This document shows positions 53,713 to 62,706 of a stretch of DNA of 64,000 nucleotides, in pieces; positions within the stretch are counted from its first letter, which is position 1, and every line of letters starts with the position of its first letter. This DNA comes from Candidatus Schneewindia gallinarum. Lineage in GTDB: Bacteria > Bacillota > Clostridia > Oscillospirales > Ruminococcaceae. The translations under genes were made by a program, and so were the position numbers. The DNA is taken from NCBI GenBank assembly GCA_904420175.1, contig CAJFUF010000013.1, forward strand, positions 1 to 64,000, written 5' to 3'. The notes beneath the pieces are model-generated. The model did no database searches. It had not been told where the DNA came from and saw only the letters and a program-made list of their open reading frames with translations.

Positions 53713-53793
53713 CCGCAAAAAGTCACGCTTGCTGCGGCTATGCCCTTGTAAACGCGGGCATGACGCCTCCGCTGTGCTACCAACTTTTTGCGG
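53713..53793. repeat. nested inverted repeat after tRNA-Gly, unidentified
   Basis: Outer arms CCGCAAAAAGT (53713-53723) and ACTTTTTGCGG (53783-53793) are perfect complements 59 bases apart. Inside are ATGCCC / GGGCAT and further GC pairs, so the whole 81 bases can fold into one long rod. Not a known RNA to my eye. It may be a repeat family member or a remnant of a mobile element's end. Confidence 0.55.
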
Positions 53794-54110
53794 GATGTGC
53801 GAGGGTTCAAATTCCCTTCTAAAAAACACCGGGAATTCTTTTTGTTTCACCCTTACACCAGGCTGGCCTTCGACGCAAGTCGCGTTCGGGGCTTTTTCTT
53901 TCTTACAGCTTGGCACTTGCACGGTGGCAAGCTGTACAGGCTTGTCCCGGAAAATGTAAAACCGGAAAGGGGCCTGCGCCGGAAGCCTTGAAAAAGGCTG
54001 CTGTCCTTAGGAAGCACTGCCGATGCAAGCCGCCGGTTTGACGGAGGGGTCAGAGGGACGTACCGGCAGCAGGGGCTTTTACGGCCCCGGGTGGAAAGGA
54101 GAATGGAACA
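53794..54110. other. structured intergenic stretch of unknown nature
   Basis: Begins with a T-arm-like sequence, GAGGGTTCAAATTCCCTTC (53801-53819), without the rest of a tRNA. Then come a GC-rich hairpin with T run (about 53867-53899), a stem TACAGCTTG / CAAGCTGTA (about 53905-53940), and some 150 GC-rich bases with small stems up to the HD gene's ribosome site. No coding frame is convincing. It could hold an unrecognised RNA or the leader of the HD gene. Confidence 0.4.
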
Positions 54111-54659
54111 ATGGGTACTGTGCCGACGCCTGAACAGGCACTGGAACTGGTCAAACGGTATAATCAGGAGGAGTTCCACCTTCAGCATGCAAAGACGGTG
54201 GGAAGGGTTCTCGGTTGGTTCGCGCGGGAGTATGACCCGGGAAATGAGGACTACTGGATCAGTGTGGGCATCCTGCACGACATTGATTTTGAACAGTGGC
54301 CGCAGCAGCACTGCGCCAAGGCAGACAGTCTGCTCAGGGAGCTGGATGTGGACGAAAGCGTCATTCATGCCGTGGTCAGCCACGGTTACGGCCTTTGCTC
54401 CGAGGTGGAACCGACCCGCTATATGGAGAAGGTCCTGTATGCGGTGGACGAGCTGACCGGCCTTATCGGCGCGGTCGCCCTGGTGCGACCCGGAGGGTAT
54501 GAGGGCATGCAGGCAAAATCCGTAATGAAAAAGTTTAAGGATAAGAAGTTTGCCGCAGGCTGTTCCCGGGATGTGATTACAAACGGCGCACAGATGATGG
54601 GTATCAGCGTGCCGGAACTGGTAAGCAAAACACTGGAAGCATTGACACAGACGGAATAA
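54111..54659 (+). CDS. HD domain phosphohydrolase
   Basis: 182 aa metal-dependent hydrolase fold. The HD signature is HLQHAKTVGRVL then WISVGILHDIDFEQWPQQHCAKADSLL, with a later His/Asp pair (VVSHGYG, AVDELTG). Small HD proteins of this kind act on nucleotides or phosphate esters; the substrate is not evident. ATG 54111 follows GGAAAGGAG. Confidence 0.85.
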   Translation: MGTVPTPEQALELVKRYNQEEFHLQHAKTVGRVLGWFAREYDPGNEDYWISVGILHDIDFEQWPQQHCAKADSLLRELDVDESVIHAVVSHGYGLCSEVEPTRYMEKVLYAVDELTGLIGAVALVRPGGYEGMQAKSVMKKFKDKKFAAGCSRDVITNGAQMMGISVPELVSKTLEALTQTE

Positions 54660-54667
54660 AAAATGAA

Positions 54668-54701
54668 CAAGGCCCGGCCTGCGAAAGCAGGCCGGGCCTT
54701 G
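54668..54701. terminator. bidirectional hairpin terminator
   Basis: CAAGGCCCGGCCTGC (54668-54682) / GCAGGCCGGGCCTTG (54687-54701), loop GAAA, between converging genes. Confidence 0.8.
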
Positions 54702-54729
54702 TGTTTGCTGTATGAAATAGAGAAGGGGG

Positions 54730-56634
54730 TTAATCAAGCTCCAGCGCGCCGGTATATAGCTGGTAATAGGTACCCTTCAGGGCAAGCAGCTCCTCATGGG
54801 TGCCGCGTTCAATAATCCGGCCGTGATCCAGCACCATGATGGCGTCGGAATTTTTGACCGTGCTCAGCCGGTGGGCAATGACGAATACGGTGCGCCCGGT
54901 CATCAGCGCATCCATACCCCGCTGGACGATGGCCTCCGTCCTGGTGTCGATGGAGCTGGTGGCCTCGTCGAGGATCATGACGGGCGGGTCAGCCACTGCC
55001 GCACGGGCAATGGCCAGCAGCTGCCGCTGGCCCTGGGACAGGCTGGCGCCGTTACCGGACAGCGGCGTGTCGTAGCCCTTCGGCAGCCTTGTGATAAAGT
55101 CGTGTGCGCCTGCCAGCTTTGCGGCGGCAATACATTCCTCATCACAAGCATCCAGTCTGCCGTAGCGGATGTTGTCCATCACGGTGCCGGTGAACAGGTT
55201 TGTGTCCTGAAGCACCACGCCCAGGCTGCGGCGCAGGTCAGCCTTTTTAATCTTGTTGATGTTGATTCCGTCATAGCGGATTTTTCCGTCCGCAATGTCG
55301 TAGAACCGGTTGATGAGGTTGGTGATGGTGGTTTTGCCTGCGCCGGTGGAGCCGACGAAAGCCACCTTCTGCCCGGGCTTTGCGTACAGCGACACGTCAT
55401 GCAGTACGGTTTTGCCCTCCTCATAGGCGAAGTCCACATTGAACATGCGCACATCGCCCTGAAGCCGGGTATAGGTAACGGTGCCGTCGCTGTGGGGATG
55501 CTTCCAGGCCCACACATTGGTGCGCTCCTCACACTCCACCAGCTGGCCGTCTGCCGTTTCTTTTGCGTTGACCAGCGTCACATAGCCGTCGTCCGTCTCA
55601 GGCTGCTCGTCGATTAGTTCAAAGATACGCTTTGCGCCGGCGAGCCCCATGACCACAGGGTTAATCTGGTTGGAGACCTGGCTGACGGTGCCGGAGAACT
55701 GCTTTGTCATGTTTAGGAACGGCACCACAATGCTGATGCTGAAGGCAAGCCCGGAGAAGCTGACATTGGTGGCCCCGCTAAGCAGCAGGATACCGCCCAC
55801 CAGGGCGACCACGACATACAGCACGTTGCCGATGTTTAACAGAATCGGCATCAGGATATTGGCATAGCGGTTGGCAAGCCGTGCATTGGAAAACAGCGTG
55901 TCGTTGATAGAGTCGAACGCCTTTTGCGCCTCCTCCTCGTGGCAGAAGACCTTGATGACCTTCTGGCCGTTCATCATTTCCTCAACGAAGCCCTCCGTCT
56001 GTGCCAACGCCTTCTGCTGGCGCATGAAGTACCGCGCGGAGTGGCCGCCCACCTTCCGGACGACCAGCACCATGAGGATCACCCCGACAACCACAACCAG
56101 GGCCATCCACAGGCTGTAGTACATCATAATGGACAACACGGAAATTGCGGTGACGCAGGAGATCATCAGCTGCGGAAAGCTCTGGGAAATCATCTGACGC
56201 AGCGTATCAATATCGTTGGTGTAGTAACTCATCACGTCGCCGTGGTTATGCGAATCAAAATATTTAATGGGCAGGTCCTGCATGCCGTTGAACATCTTTT
56301 CACGCAGCTTTGCAAGTGAGCCCTGAGTGATGTAGGCCATCAGCTGGTTGTAGGCAATGCCGGCCAGCAGGCTGATGACGTAAAAGGTTGCCAGGATTCC
56401 CACCAGTCCCAGGATATGGCCGGACACGGAGGCCCAGTCGCCGGTCTGCCAGCTTTGCTCCACAGCGGCAATTACGTTTTGCAGGAAGATGGAGGGGATG
56501 GAGCTGACAATGGCGTTAATCAGGATGCAGATGATGGCCACGGGAAGCAGGACGGGGAAAAAGCCGAACAGTGTGCGGATAAGACGCCACAGCACACTTT
56601 TCCTGCTGCCCTTCTGTGTGGTTTTATTCGACAT
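54730..56634 (-). CDS. heterodimeric ABC exporter subunit, catalytic half
   Basis: 634 aa, six-helix membrane domain (about 20-330) plus nucleotide-binding domain. Walker A GSTGAGKTT, signature LSQGQRQ and Walker B MILDEATSSID with a normal catalytic Glu. An unusual insert of about 25 residues (VECEERTNVWAWKHPHSDG) precedes the NBD. The ATG at 56634 with AGGTG upstream is preferred over the GTG at 56643. Overlaps the partner gene by eleven bases. Confidence 0.93.
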   Translation of the reverse strand: MSNKTTQKGSRKSVLWRLIRTLFGFFPVLLPVAIICILINAIVSSIPSIFLQNVIAAVEQSWQTGDWASVSGHILGLVGILATFYVISLLAGIAYNQLMAYITQGSLAKLREKMFNGMQDLPIKYFDSHNHGDVMSYYTNDIDTLRQMISQSFPQLMISCVTAISVLSIMMYYSLWMALVVVVGVILMVLVVRKVGGHSARYFMRQQKALAQTEGFVEEMMNGQKVIKVFCHEEEAQKAFDSINDTLFSNARLANRYANILMPILLNIGNVLYVVVALVGGILLLSGATNVSFSGLAFSISIVVPFLNMTKQFSGTVSQVSNQINPVVMGLAGAKRIFELIDEQPETDDGYVTLVNAKETADGQLVECEERTNVWAWKHPHSDGTVTYTRLQGDVRMFNVDFAYEEGKTVLHDVSLYAKPGQKVAFVGSTGAGKTTITNLINRFYDIADGKIRYDGININKIKKADLRRSLGVVLQDTNLFTGTVMDNIRYGRLDACDEECIAAAKLAGAHDFITRLPKGYDTPLSGNGASLSQGQRQLLAIARAAVADPPVMILDEATSSIDTRTEAIVQRGMDALMTGRTVFVIAHRLSTVKNSDAIMVLDHGRIIERGTHEELLALKGTYYQLYTGALELD

Positions 56635-58369
56635 CTTGATCACCTGCCTTGTTCTGGGAAGTATAGACTTCCCGATAGATTTCGTTGTTTTTCAGCAGCT
56701 CTTCATGGGTGCCGACGGCATTGATGGTACCGCCGTCCATGACAATGATGCGGTCCGCATCCTGGACGGAAGCAGTACGCTGGGCGATGATGATTTTCGT
56801 TGTCTCAGGGATGTACTGCCGGAACGCCTGCCGGATCAGTGCATCTGTCCGCGTATCCACTGCACTGGTGGAGTCATCCAGAATCAGGATTTTCGGTTTC
56901 TTCAGCAGCGCCCGGGCAATGCAAAGCCGCTGCTTCTGTCCGCCGGAAACGTTGGTTCCGCCCTGCTCAATATAGGTGTCGTAGCCCTTCGGGAACTGCT
57001 GGATGAACTCGTCTGCCTGTGCAAGGCGGCAGGCCTCCATCAATTCCTCGTCGGTGGCTTCCTTGTTACCCCAGCGCAGATTCTCCTTGATGGTGCCGGA
57101 GAACAGCTCGTTTTTCTGAAGCACCACGGCCACCTGGTTACGCAGCACCTCCAAATCGTAATTCTTTACGTCCACACCGCCCACTTTAACAGTGCCCTCC
57201 GTGGCATCATACAGGCGGGGGATCAGCTGAATCAGCGTGGACTTGGAAGAACCGGTGCCGCCGATGACGCCGATAATTTCACCAGAGCGGATATGTAGGT
57301 TGATGTTTGAAAGAGACATCCGCTCGGCCGTCTTAGAATATTTGAAGCTGACGCCGTCGAAGTCGATGGAGCCATCTTTCACCTCGGTTACGGGGTTCTC
57401 CGGGCTGTGCAGCGTGCTTTCTTCCTTAAGCACCTCGGTAATACGCTGTGCGGACTCGGTCGCCATGGTGATCATGACGAAGACCATGGACAGCATCATC
57501 AGGCTCATCAAAATCTGGAAGCTGTAAGTTAACAGCGCAGACATCTGGCCCACGTCCAGCTCCAGCCCGCGCGAGGTAATAACCGTGTAGGAGCCGAAAG
57601 ACAGCACAAACACCATCACCGTGTAGATGCAGAACTGCATCAGCGGGTTGTTGAAGGCGAGGATCCGCTCGGCCTTTGTAAAGTCGGCCCGGACGTTTTC
57701 TGCCGCAGCGTCAAATTTTTTCTTTTCGTAATCCTCTCTCACATAGGATTTGACCACACGCATGCCGCGGATGTTCTCCTGCACGGAGCTGTTCAGTGCA
57801 TCGTACTTTTTAAACACGCGCCGGAACAGCGGCATGGTTTTCTTCACGACCAGCGCCAGGCCGCCGCCCAATACAGGAATGGTCAGCAGGAAAATAAGCG
57901 CCATTTTCCCGCCCATGACAAATCCCATAACAAAGGAAAAGATCAGCATCAACGGGCAGCGGATGGCGGTACGCACGATCATCATGTACGCCATCTGCAC
58001 ATTGGTCACGTCGGTGGTCAACCGGGTGACCAGGCTGGACACGGAGAACTTGTCGATGTTTTCGAAGGAGTACCCTTGAATTTTGTAGAACATATCCTTG
58101 CGAAGGTTACGTGCAAAACCGCAGCTGGCTGTGGCGCAGGCAGAACCGGCCAATGCGCCGAAAGTCAGCGACAGCGCGGCCATTGCCAACAAAGCAATTC
58201 CATAGCCGATAATGACCTCAATGCCGCAGCCCGCCTTTATCTCATTGACGAGATTGGCGGTGACAAACGGAATGATACATTCCATCACCACCTCGCCCGA
58301 GACCAGGATCGGTGCGAGCAGCGACGGCTTTTTATACTCTCGGATACTTTTTGCCAGAGTTTTTATCAT
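56624..58369 (-). CDS. heterodimeric ABC exporter subunit, degenerate-site half
   Basis: 581 aa, same layout. Walker A GGTGSSKST, signature VSGGQKQR, but Walker B reads LILDDSTSAVD: the catalytic Glu is Asp. This asymmetry is known in BmrC/D and TM287/288-type heterodimers, where one ATP site is non-hydrolysing. Together the pair likely exports drugs or peptides. Overlaps the marR gene by four bases, so the repressor and pump are one operon. Confidence 0.93.
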   Translation of the reverse strand: MIKTLAKSIREYKKPSLLAPILVSGEVVMECIIPFVTANLVNEIKAGCGIEVIIGYGIALLAMAALSLTFGALAGSACATASCGFARNLRKDMFYKIQGYSFENIDKFSVSSLVTRLTTDVTNVQMAYMMIVRTAIRCPLMLIFSFVMGFVMGGKMALIFLLTIPVLGGGLALVVKKTMPLFRRVFKKYDALNSSVQENIRGMRVVKSYVREDYEKKKFDAAAENVRADFTKAERILAFNNPLMQFCIYTVMVFVLSFGSYTVITSRGLELDVGQMSALLTYSFQILMSLMMLSMVFVMITMATESAQRITEVLKEESTLHSPENPVTEVKDGSIDFDGVSFKYSKTAERMSLSNINLHIRSGEIIGVIGGTGSSKSTLIQLIPRLYDATEGTVKVGGVDVKNYDLEVLRNQVAVVLQKNELFSGTIKENLRWGNKEATDEELMEACRLAQADEFIQQFPKGYDTYIEQGGTNVSGGQKQRLCIARALLKKPKILILDDSTSAVDTRTDALIRQAFRQYIPETTKIIIAQRTASVQDADRIIVMDGGTINAVGTHEELLKNNEIYREVYTSQNKAGDQDVE

Positions 58370-58851
58370 GCCCTCTCTCTCCTCTCTTTTTCATTTAAAC
58401 CTGTGTCCGGTTTGCTGGCCTTCTGCTGATCATCCAGATTGTCGTACATCCGGACAGCCGTTTCAAGGAAAATGCGCCGCTGTTCCTCTGAAATTCCGTC
58501 CATCATGACAAGCTCGATTTCGCGGATAAACGCGCGTACCTGCGCATCCATCAGAACGGCCTTTTCTGTGGGGACCAGGCTTTTCAGACGGGCGTCATCC
58601 GGGACGCTCTCCCTACGGATCAGCCCGCTTTTTTCCATCAGGTTTAAGGTGCCGGTGGCGGTGGAGCGGCTCATTCCAAAGGCAACCTCCAAATCCCGCT
58701 GGAAAACGGGTCCACAGGAACGATGGTCAAGGATAAAGTGCAAAATCCTGCTCTGCACCCCCGTAATGCCCAGATTGGCAAGCGCGGCATTCATGCGCTT
58801 TTTTACCCGGTGCGACAGCTTGCTCACCCAGAAACCACAGTCATGTTCCAT
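58366..58851 (-). CDS. MarR family transcriptional regulator
   Basis: 161 aa winged helix-turn-helix repressor. NAALANLGITGVQSRILHFIL, QRDLEVAFGMSRSTATGTLNLMEKSGLIRRE and DDARLKSLVPTEKA match the family. First gene of the operon with the two ABC subunits; it likely represses the pump until a ligand binds. An inverted repeat sits at its promoter. Confidence 0.92.
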   Translation of the reverse strand: MEHDCGFWVSKLSHRVKKRMNAALANLGITGVQSRILHFILDHRSCGPVFQRDLEVAFGMSRSTATGTLNLMEKSGLIRRESVPDDARLKSLVPTEKAVLMDAQVRAFIREIELVMMDGISEEQRRIFLETAVRMYDNLDDQQKASKPDTGLNEKERRERA

Positions 58852-58877
58852 TGGCCTGTACCAGCTTCCTTTCCATA

Positions 58878-58926
58878 ATTGTTAGGACACGAACAATATA
58901 ATACAACGCTTTTCTTGATTTGTCAA
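58878..58926 (-). promoter_or_regulatory. MarR-ABC operon promoter and candidate operator
   Basis: Minus strand TTGACA (58926-58921), 17-base spacer, TATTAT (58903-58898). The inverted repeat ATTGTT-N8-AACAAT (58878-58897) abuts the -10 on its downstream side, a classical place for MarR autorepression. Confidence 0.8.
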
Positions 58927-58999
58927 CAACTATTTTTTAAATAATTCTACAGCTTTTTTAAAGAGGAAAAACGGCCGGAAAAACAGGGAAAAATCGACA

Positions 59000-59040
59000 A
59001 AAAAAGGGCGCCGGGCCTTTCGGCCACGACACCCTTTTTT
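59000..59040 (-). terminator. terminator of the cold shock gene
   Basis: AAAAAAGGG / CCCTTTTTT outer arms with an inner GGCC-TTTC-GGCC stem, imperfect in the middle; T run on the minus strand. Confidence 0.7.
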
Positions 59041-59049
59041 CTGCATTCC

Positions 59050-59262
59050 CTAGGCGATGTTGACGTTGACAGCGCGCAGCTTGCCGGGATCGCGAGGATC
59101 CGCTTCCGTGTCAAAGGTGACCTTCTGCCCCTCGGACAGGGTTTTGAAGCCGTCCATCTGGATGGCGGAGAAGTGCACAAACACATCCTCCCCGGTCTCA
59201 TCGTTGGAGATGAAGCCGTAGCCCTTTTCTGCATTGAACCATTTTACCGTACCGTTATTCAT
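59050..59262 (-). CDS. cold shock protein (CspA family)
   Basis: 70 aa OB-fold RNA chaperone. RNP1 KGYGFISND and RNP2 VFVHFSAI are intact; starts [17 protein letters not shown] 59262 with AAGGAGG upstream. Has a long structured leader of about 125 bases, as in cold-inducible csp genes. Confidence 0.96.
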   Translation of the reverse strand: MNNGTVKWFNAEKGYGFISNDETGEDVFVHFSAIQMDGFKTLSEGQKVTFDTEADPRDPGKLRAVNVNIA

Positions 59263-59387
59263 TGAACAGCACCTCCTTAAAAACAATTACATCTTCGCAA
59301 CAAAATAAAAATCACATGCTCTCTATAAACCATCAAACAAATGATTTACAAAAACATGTGAGATCAATCGTGTAGGTCAAAGATATG
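59263..59387 (-). promoter_or_regulatory. structured 5' leader of the cold shock gene
   Basis: From the predicted start of transcription near 59387, the leader contains the pair TCACATG / CATGTGA enclosing an inner AAATCA / TGGTTT stem, then AT-rich sequence and the ribosome site. Likely temperature-sensitive folding, by analogy with csp leaders. Confidence 0.5.
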
Positions 59388-59392
59388 GCTAT

Positions 59393-59421
59393 AGTATAGC
59401 ATAGCGGGAAAGGGCTGTCAA
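59393..59421 (-). promoter_or_regulatory. promoter of the cold shock gene
   Basis: Minus strand TTGACA (59421-59416), 17-base spacer, TATACT (59398-59393). Confidence 0.85.
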
Positions 59422-59444
59422 GTTTCTCTTTATCACCGAACCCG

Positions 59445-59473
59445 TTGACAGCCGGGGTGGATTATGTTACCCT
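59445..59473 (+). promoter_or_regulatory. probable promoter of the ABC-F transcript
   Basis: TTGACA (59445-59450), 17 bases, TACCCT (59468-59473). The -35 is perfect and the -10 weak. Divergent from the cold shock promoter. Confidence 0.5.
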
Positions 59474-59513
59474 TAAGGCAGAATTTTTGAAAGGGGAGAT
59501 GTCAGGGTGCGCA

Positions 59514-59537
59514 ATGTTTCTTGCCGGTAAGAAATGA
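59514..59537 (+). CDS. leader peptide MFLAGKK, candidate ribosome-stalling uORF
   Basis: ATG 59514 to TGA 59537 encodes MFLAGKK; an in-frame ATG at 59499 would give 12 residues. AGGG (59504-59507) is a possible ribosome site. The codons overlap the 5' arm (59517-59527) of the leader's main hairpin, so a stalled ribosome would open it. An alternative GTG frame at 59507 encodes MRNVSCR. Assignment is from position and structure only. Confidence 0.5.
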   Translation: MFLAGKK

Positions 59538-59691
59538 TGAGGGGCAGCAGTGCAGCGGCGGTATCCGCCCTGTTTTCCTGCGCCCCGGCAAGAAAGCGCG
59601 CCCTTCCATTAACCCGCCTTTTGGGACGTACCCACCCTGGATACGCCCCGCTGTGCCGATGCAGGAAAGCCGTGCGCTTTCCTGCATTTTT
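59517..59691 (+). promoter_or_regulatory. transcription attenuator upstream of the ABC-F gene
   Basis: Three mutually exclusive pairings: (1) TTTCTTGCCGG (59517-59527) with CCGGCAAGAAA (59585-59595); (2) a terminator, ATGCAGGAAAGC (59659-59670) with GCTTTCCTGCAT (59676-59687) plus T run; (3) an antiterminator, GAAAGCGC (59592-59599) with GCGCTTTC (59674-59681). Pairing 1 hides part of the antiterminator; translation stall on the uORF would free it and let the gene be read. The terminator ends just before the ribosome site GGAGGA. Confidence 0.8.
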
Positions 59692-59708
59692 GTTTGGAGG
59701 AATCAGCC

Positions 59709-61184
59709 ATGTCACAGTTACAAGTCAACCATTTAACATTTACCTATGAGGGAAGCTTCGACCCGGTGTTTGAGGACTGCTCTTTCCAGCTGGACACCAG
59801 CTGGCGGCTGGGCCTGACCGGACGCAACGGGCGGGGGAAAACCACACTGCTGAAGCTGCTGTGCGGGCAGTATGACAGCGGCGGCAGCATTATCACCGAT
59901 GTGCGGAATTTTGACTACTTCCCCTTTTCCGTGCCGGACGAAAGCCGGACGGTTTTGCAGGTGGCGGAGAGCCTGGCCCCCGACTGCCAGCAGTGGCAGC
60001 TGTGCCGGGAACTGGGGCTGCTGCAGGTGCCAGACCGGGTGCTGGAACAACCGTTTCAGACGCTCAGCAAAGGGGAACAGACCAAGGTTTTACTGGCGGT
60101 GCTGTTTGTCCAGCCTGGGCACTACCTGCTGATTGACGAGCCGACCAATCACCTGGATATGGAGGGCCGAAGGATGGTGGGGGACTACCTGCGGCGCAAG
60201 CAGGGATTTATCCTCGTCTCGCACGACCGGGCATTTCTTGACCGGTGTGTGGACCACATCCTGTTTCTCGGCCGGCAGGATCAGTTTGTGTGCGCGGGGA
60301 ACTTTTCCGCCTTTTGGCAAAACAAGCAGTACCGGGATCAGTTCGAACTGGCGGAGAATGAGAAGCTCAGCCGGGAAATTGCCCGGCTTTCGGAGGCGGC
60401 AGGCCGCACCGCAGGCTGGGCCGGGCGGGCAGAAAAGCAAAAAAGTGCCCGGAACTCCGGCCTTAGGCCGGACAGGGGATATGTGGGGCACAAGGCGGCC
60501 AAGGTGATGAAGCGCGCCAAAACCATTGAGCAGCGCAGGCAGAGAGCGGCCGAAGAAAAGCAGACGCTGTTACACAACATTGAGAAAACGGAGACGCTGA
60601 AGCTGTCCTGCCTGCCGGCAAAGGGAACGCTTGCGCAGCTGCAGGATGTTACCGTCTGCTACGGGCAGGCACCGGTCTGCGGGCCGGTATACCTCCGGCT
60701 GGAAGCGGGGATGCGCATGGCGCTGACGGGAAAAAACGGCTGCGGCAAGTCAAGCCTGCTTCAGCTGGTGCTGGGGCATCCCGTTCCCCATGAGGGGACA
60801 GTCCACAGGCAGTCCGGCCTTACCGTTTCCTATGTGGCACAGGACACCTCGTTTTTGCAGGGCAGCCTGTCCGCCTTCGCCGCCGGGCGCGGGGTGGACG
60901 AGACACAGCTGAAAACCATTTTGAGGAAGCTGGATTTTTCCCGTGAACAGTTTGAGAAGCCAATGGAAAGCTACAGCGGTGGGCAGAAGAAAAAGGTGCT
61001 GATTGCTGCCAGCCTGTGTGAAAGGGCCCAGCTGTATGTCTGGGATGAACCGCTGAACTACATTGACATCTATTCCCGTATGCAGATAGAAGAACTGTTG
61101 CTGGACTTCCAGCCGACCATGCTGTTTGTGGAGCATGACAGTGCTTTTGTGGAACGTGTGGCCACAGATGTGTTTTCTATGTAA
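59709..61184 (+). CDS. ABC-F ribosomal protection protein (Lsa type)
   Basis: 491 aa, two ATP-binding domains and no membrane part; such proteins enter the ribosome E site and dislodge lincosamide, streptogramin A or pleuromutilin drugs. First site: GRNGRGKTT (38-46), LSKGEQTK, LLIDEPTNHLD. Basic interdomain linker (about 210-290). Second site: GKNGCGKSS, YSGGQKKK, VWDEPLNYID. N-terminus MSQLQVNHLTFTYEGSFDPVF is Lsa-like. ATG 59709 follows GGAGGA. The drug spectrum is not predictable here. Confidence 0.9.
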   Translation: MSQLQVNHLTFTYEGSFDPVFEDCSFQLDTSWRLGLTGRNGRGKTTLLKLLCGQYDSGGSIITDVRNFDYFPFSVPDESRTVLQVAESLAPDCQQWQLCRELGLLQVPDRVLEQPFQTLSKGEQTKVLLAVLFVQPGHYLLIDEPTNHLDMEGRRMVGDYLRRKQGFILVSHDRAFLDRCVDHILFLGRQDQFVCAGNFSAFWQNKQYRDQFELAENEKLSREIARLSEAAGRTAGWAGRAEKQKSARNSGLRPDRGYVGHKAAKVMKRAKTIEQRRQRAAEEKQTLLHNIEKTETLKLSCLPAKGTLAQLQDVTVCYGQAPVCGPVYLRLEAGMRMALTGKNGCGKSSLLQLVLGHPVPHEGTVHRQSGLTVSYVAQDTSFLQGSLSAFAAGRGVDETQLKTILRKLDFSREQFEKPMESYSGGQKKKVLIAASLCERAQLYVWDEPLNYIDIYSRMQIEELLLDFQPTMLFVEHDSAFVERVATDVFSM

Positions 61185-61222
61185 ATCAGGCAGGGGCGGC
61201 ACATGCCGCCCCTGCCTGATTT
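61183..61222. terminator. bidirectional terminator
   Basis: ATCAGGCAGGGGCGGCA / TGCCGCCCCTGCCTGAT around a CA loop, A- and T-flanked; shared by converging genes. Confidence 0.92.
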
Positions 61223-61237
61223 TAGAAACGTTGCCCT

Positions 61238-62407
<1,170 letters not shown>

Positions 62408-62462
62408 AAGAAAAACCTCCCTGTCTTTAAAACAGTAATATGGGGGAAGATTCCCCTCCTTC

Positions 62463-62471
62463 TACTGTATG
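62463..62471 (-). promoter_or_regulatory. possible sigma-E/K -10 box for the collagen gene
   Basis: On the minus strand CATACAGTA, which fits both the sigma-E (CATACAnT) and sigma-K (CATAnnnTA) -10 patterns. No good -35 was seen. It lies 55 bases before the TTG start. Confidence 0.4.
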
Positions 62472-62633
62472 ACACAGGGAGGGAAACCGGCACAGCAAAA
62501 CGGTTTTTTCAGAGGGCCTCCGCTTTCGCAATGCCGGCGCCAAGGGCCTTTTTTACCGCTGGCAGGGGAGATGCCAGGCGCTTTTACAAAGATTTCATTC
62601 TTTTCGGATTCCCGGACACATCCGTCCGACATG

Positions 62634-62664
62634 GGAAAACGGCGCAGCTTTCGCCGCGCCGTTT
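62634..62664 (-). terminator. terminator of the accD-accA operon
   Basis: AAACGGCGC (62637-62645) / GCGCCGTTT (62656-62664) with TTTTCC on the minus strand. The 62472-62633 stretch between it and the collagen promoter holds nothing I can identify. Confidence 0.65.
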
Positions 62665-62706
62665 ATGAAAGATGCCGTTTGTGTTCCTTCGCCTGAAAGC
62701 CGGCCT

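Noticed and set aside
53801-53819. second tRNA gene
   Set aside because: Only a T-arm-like sequence is present; no anticodon arm, D-arm or acceptor stem can be built around it.
53905-54090. known riboswitch or housekeeping RNA
   Set aside because: I compared it by eye with c-di-GMP, cobalamin, THF, SRP and RNase P signatures and found no convincing core; left as unidentified.
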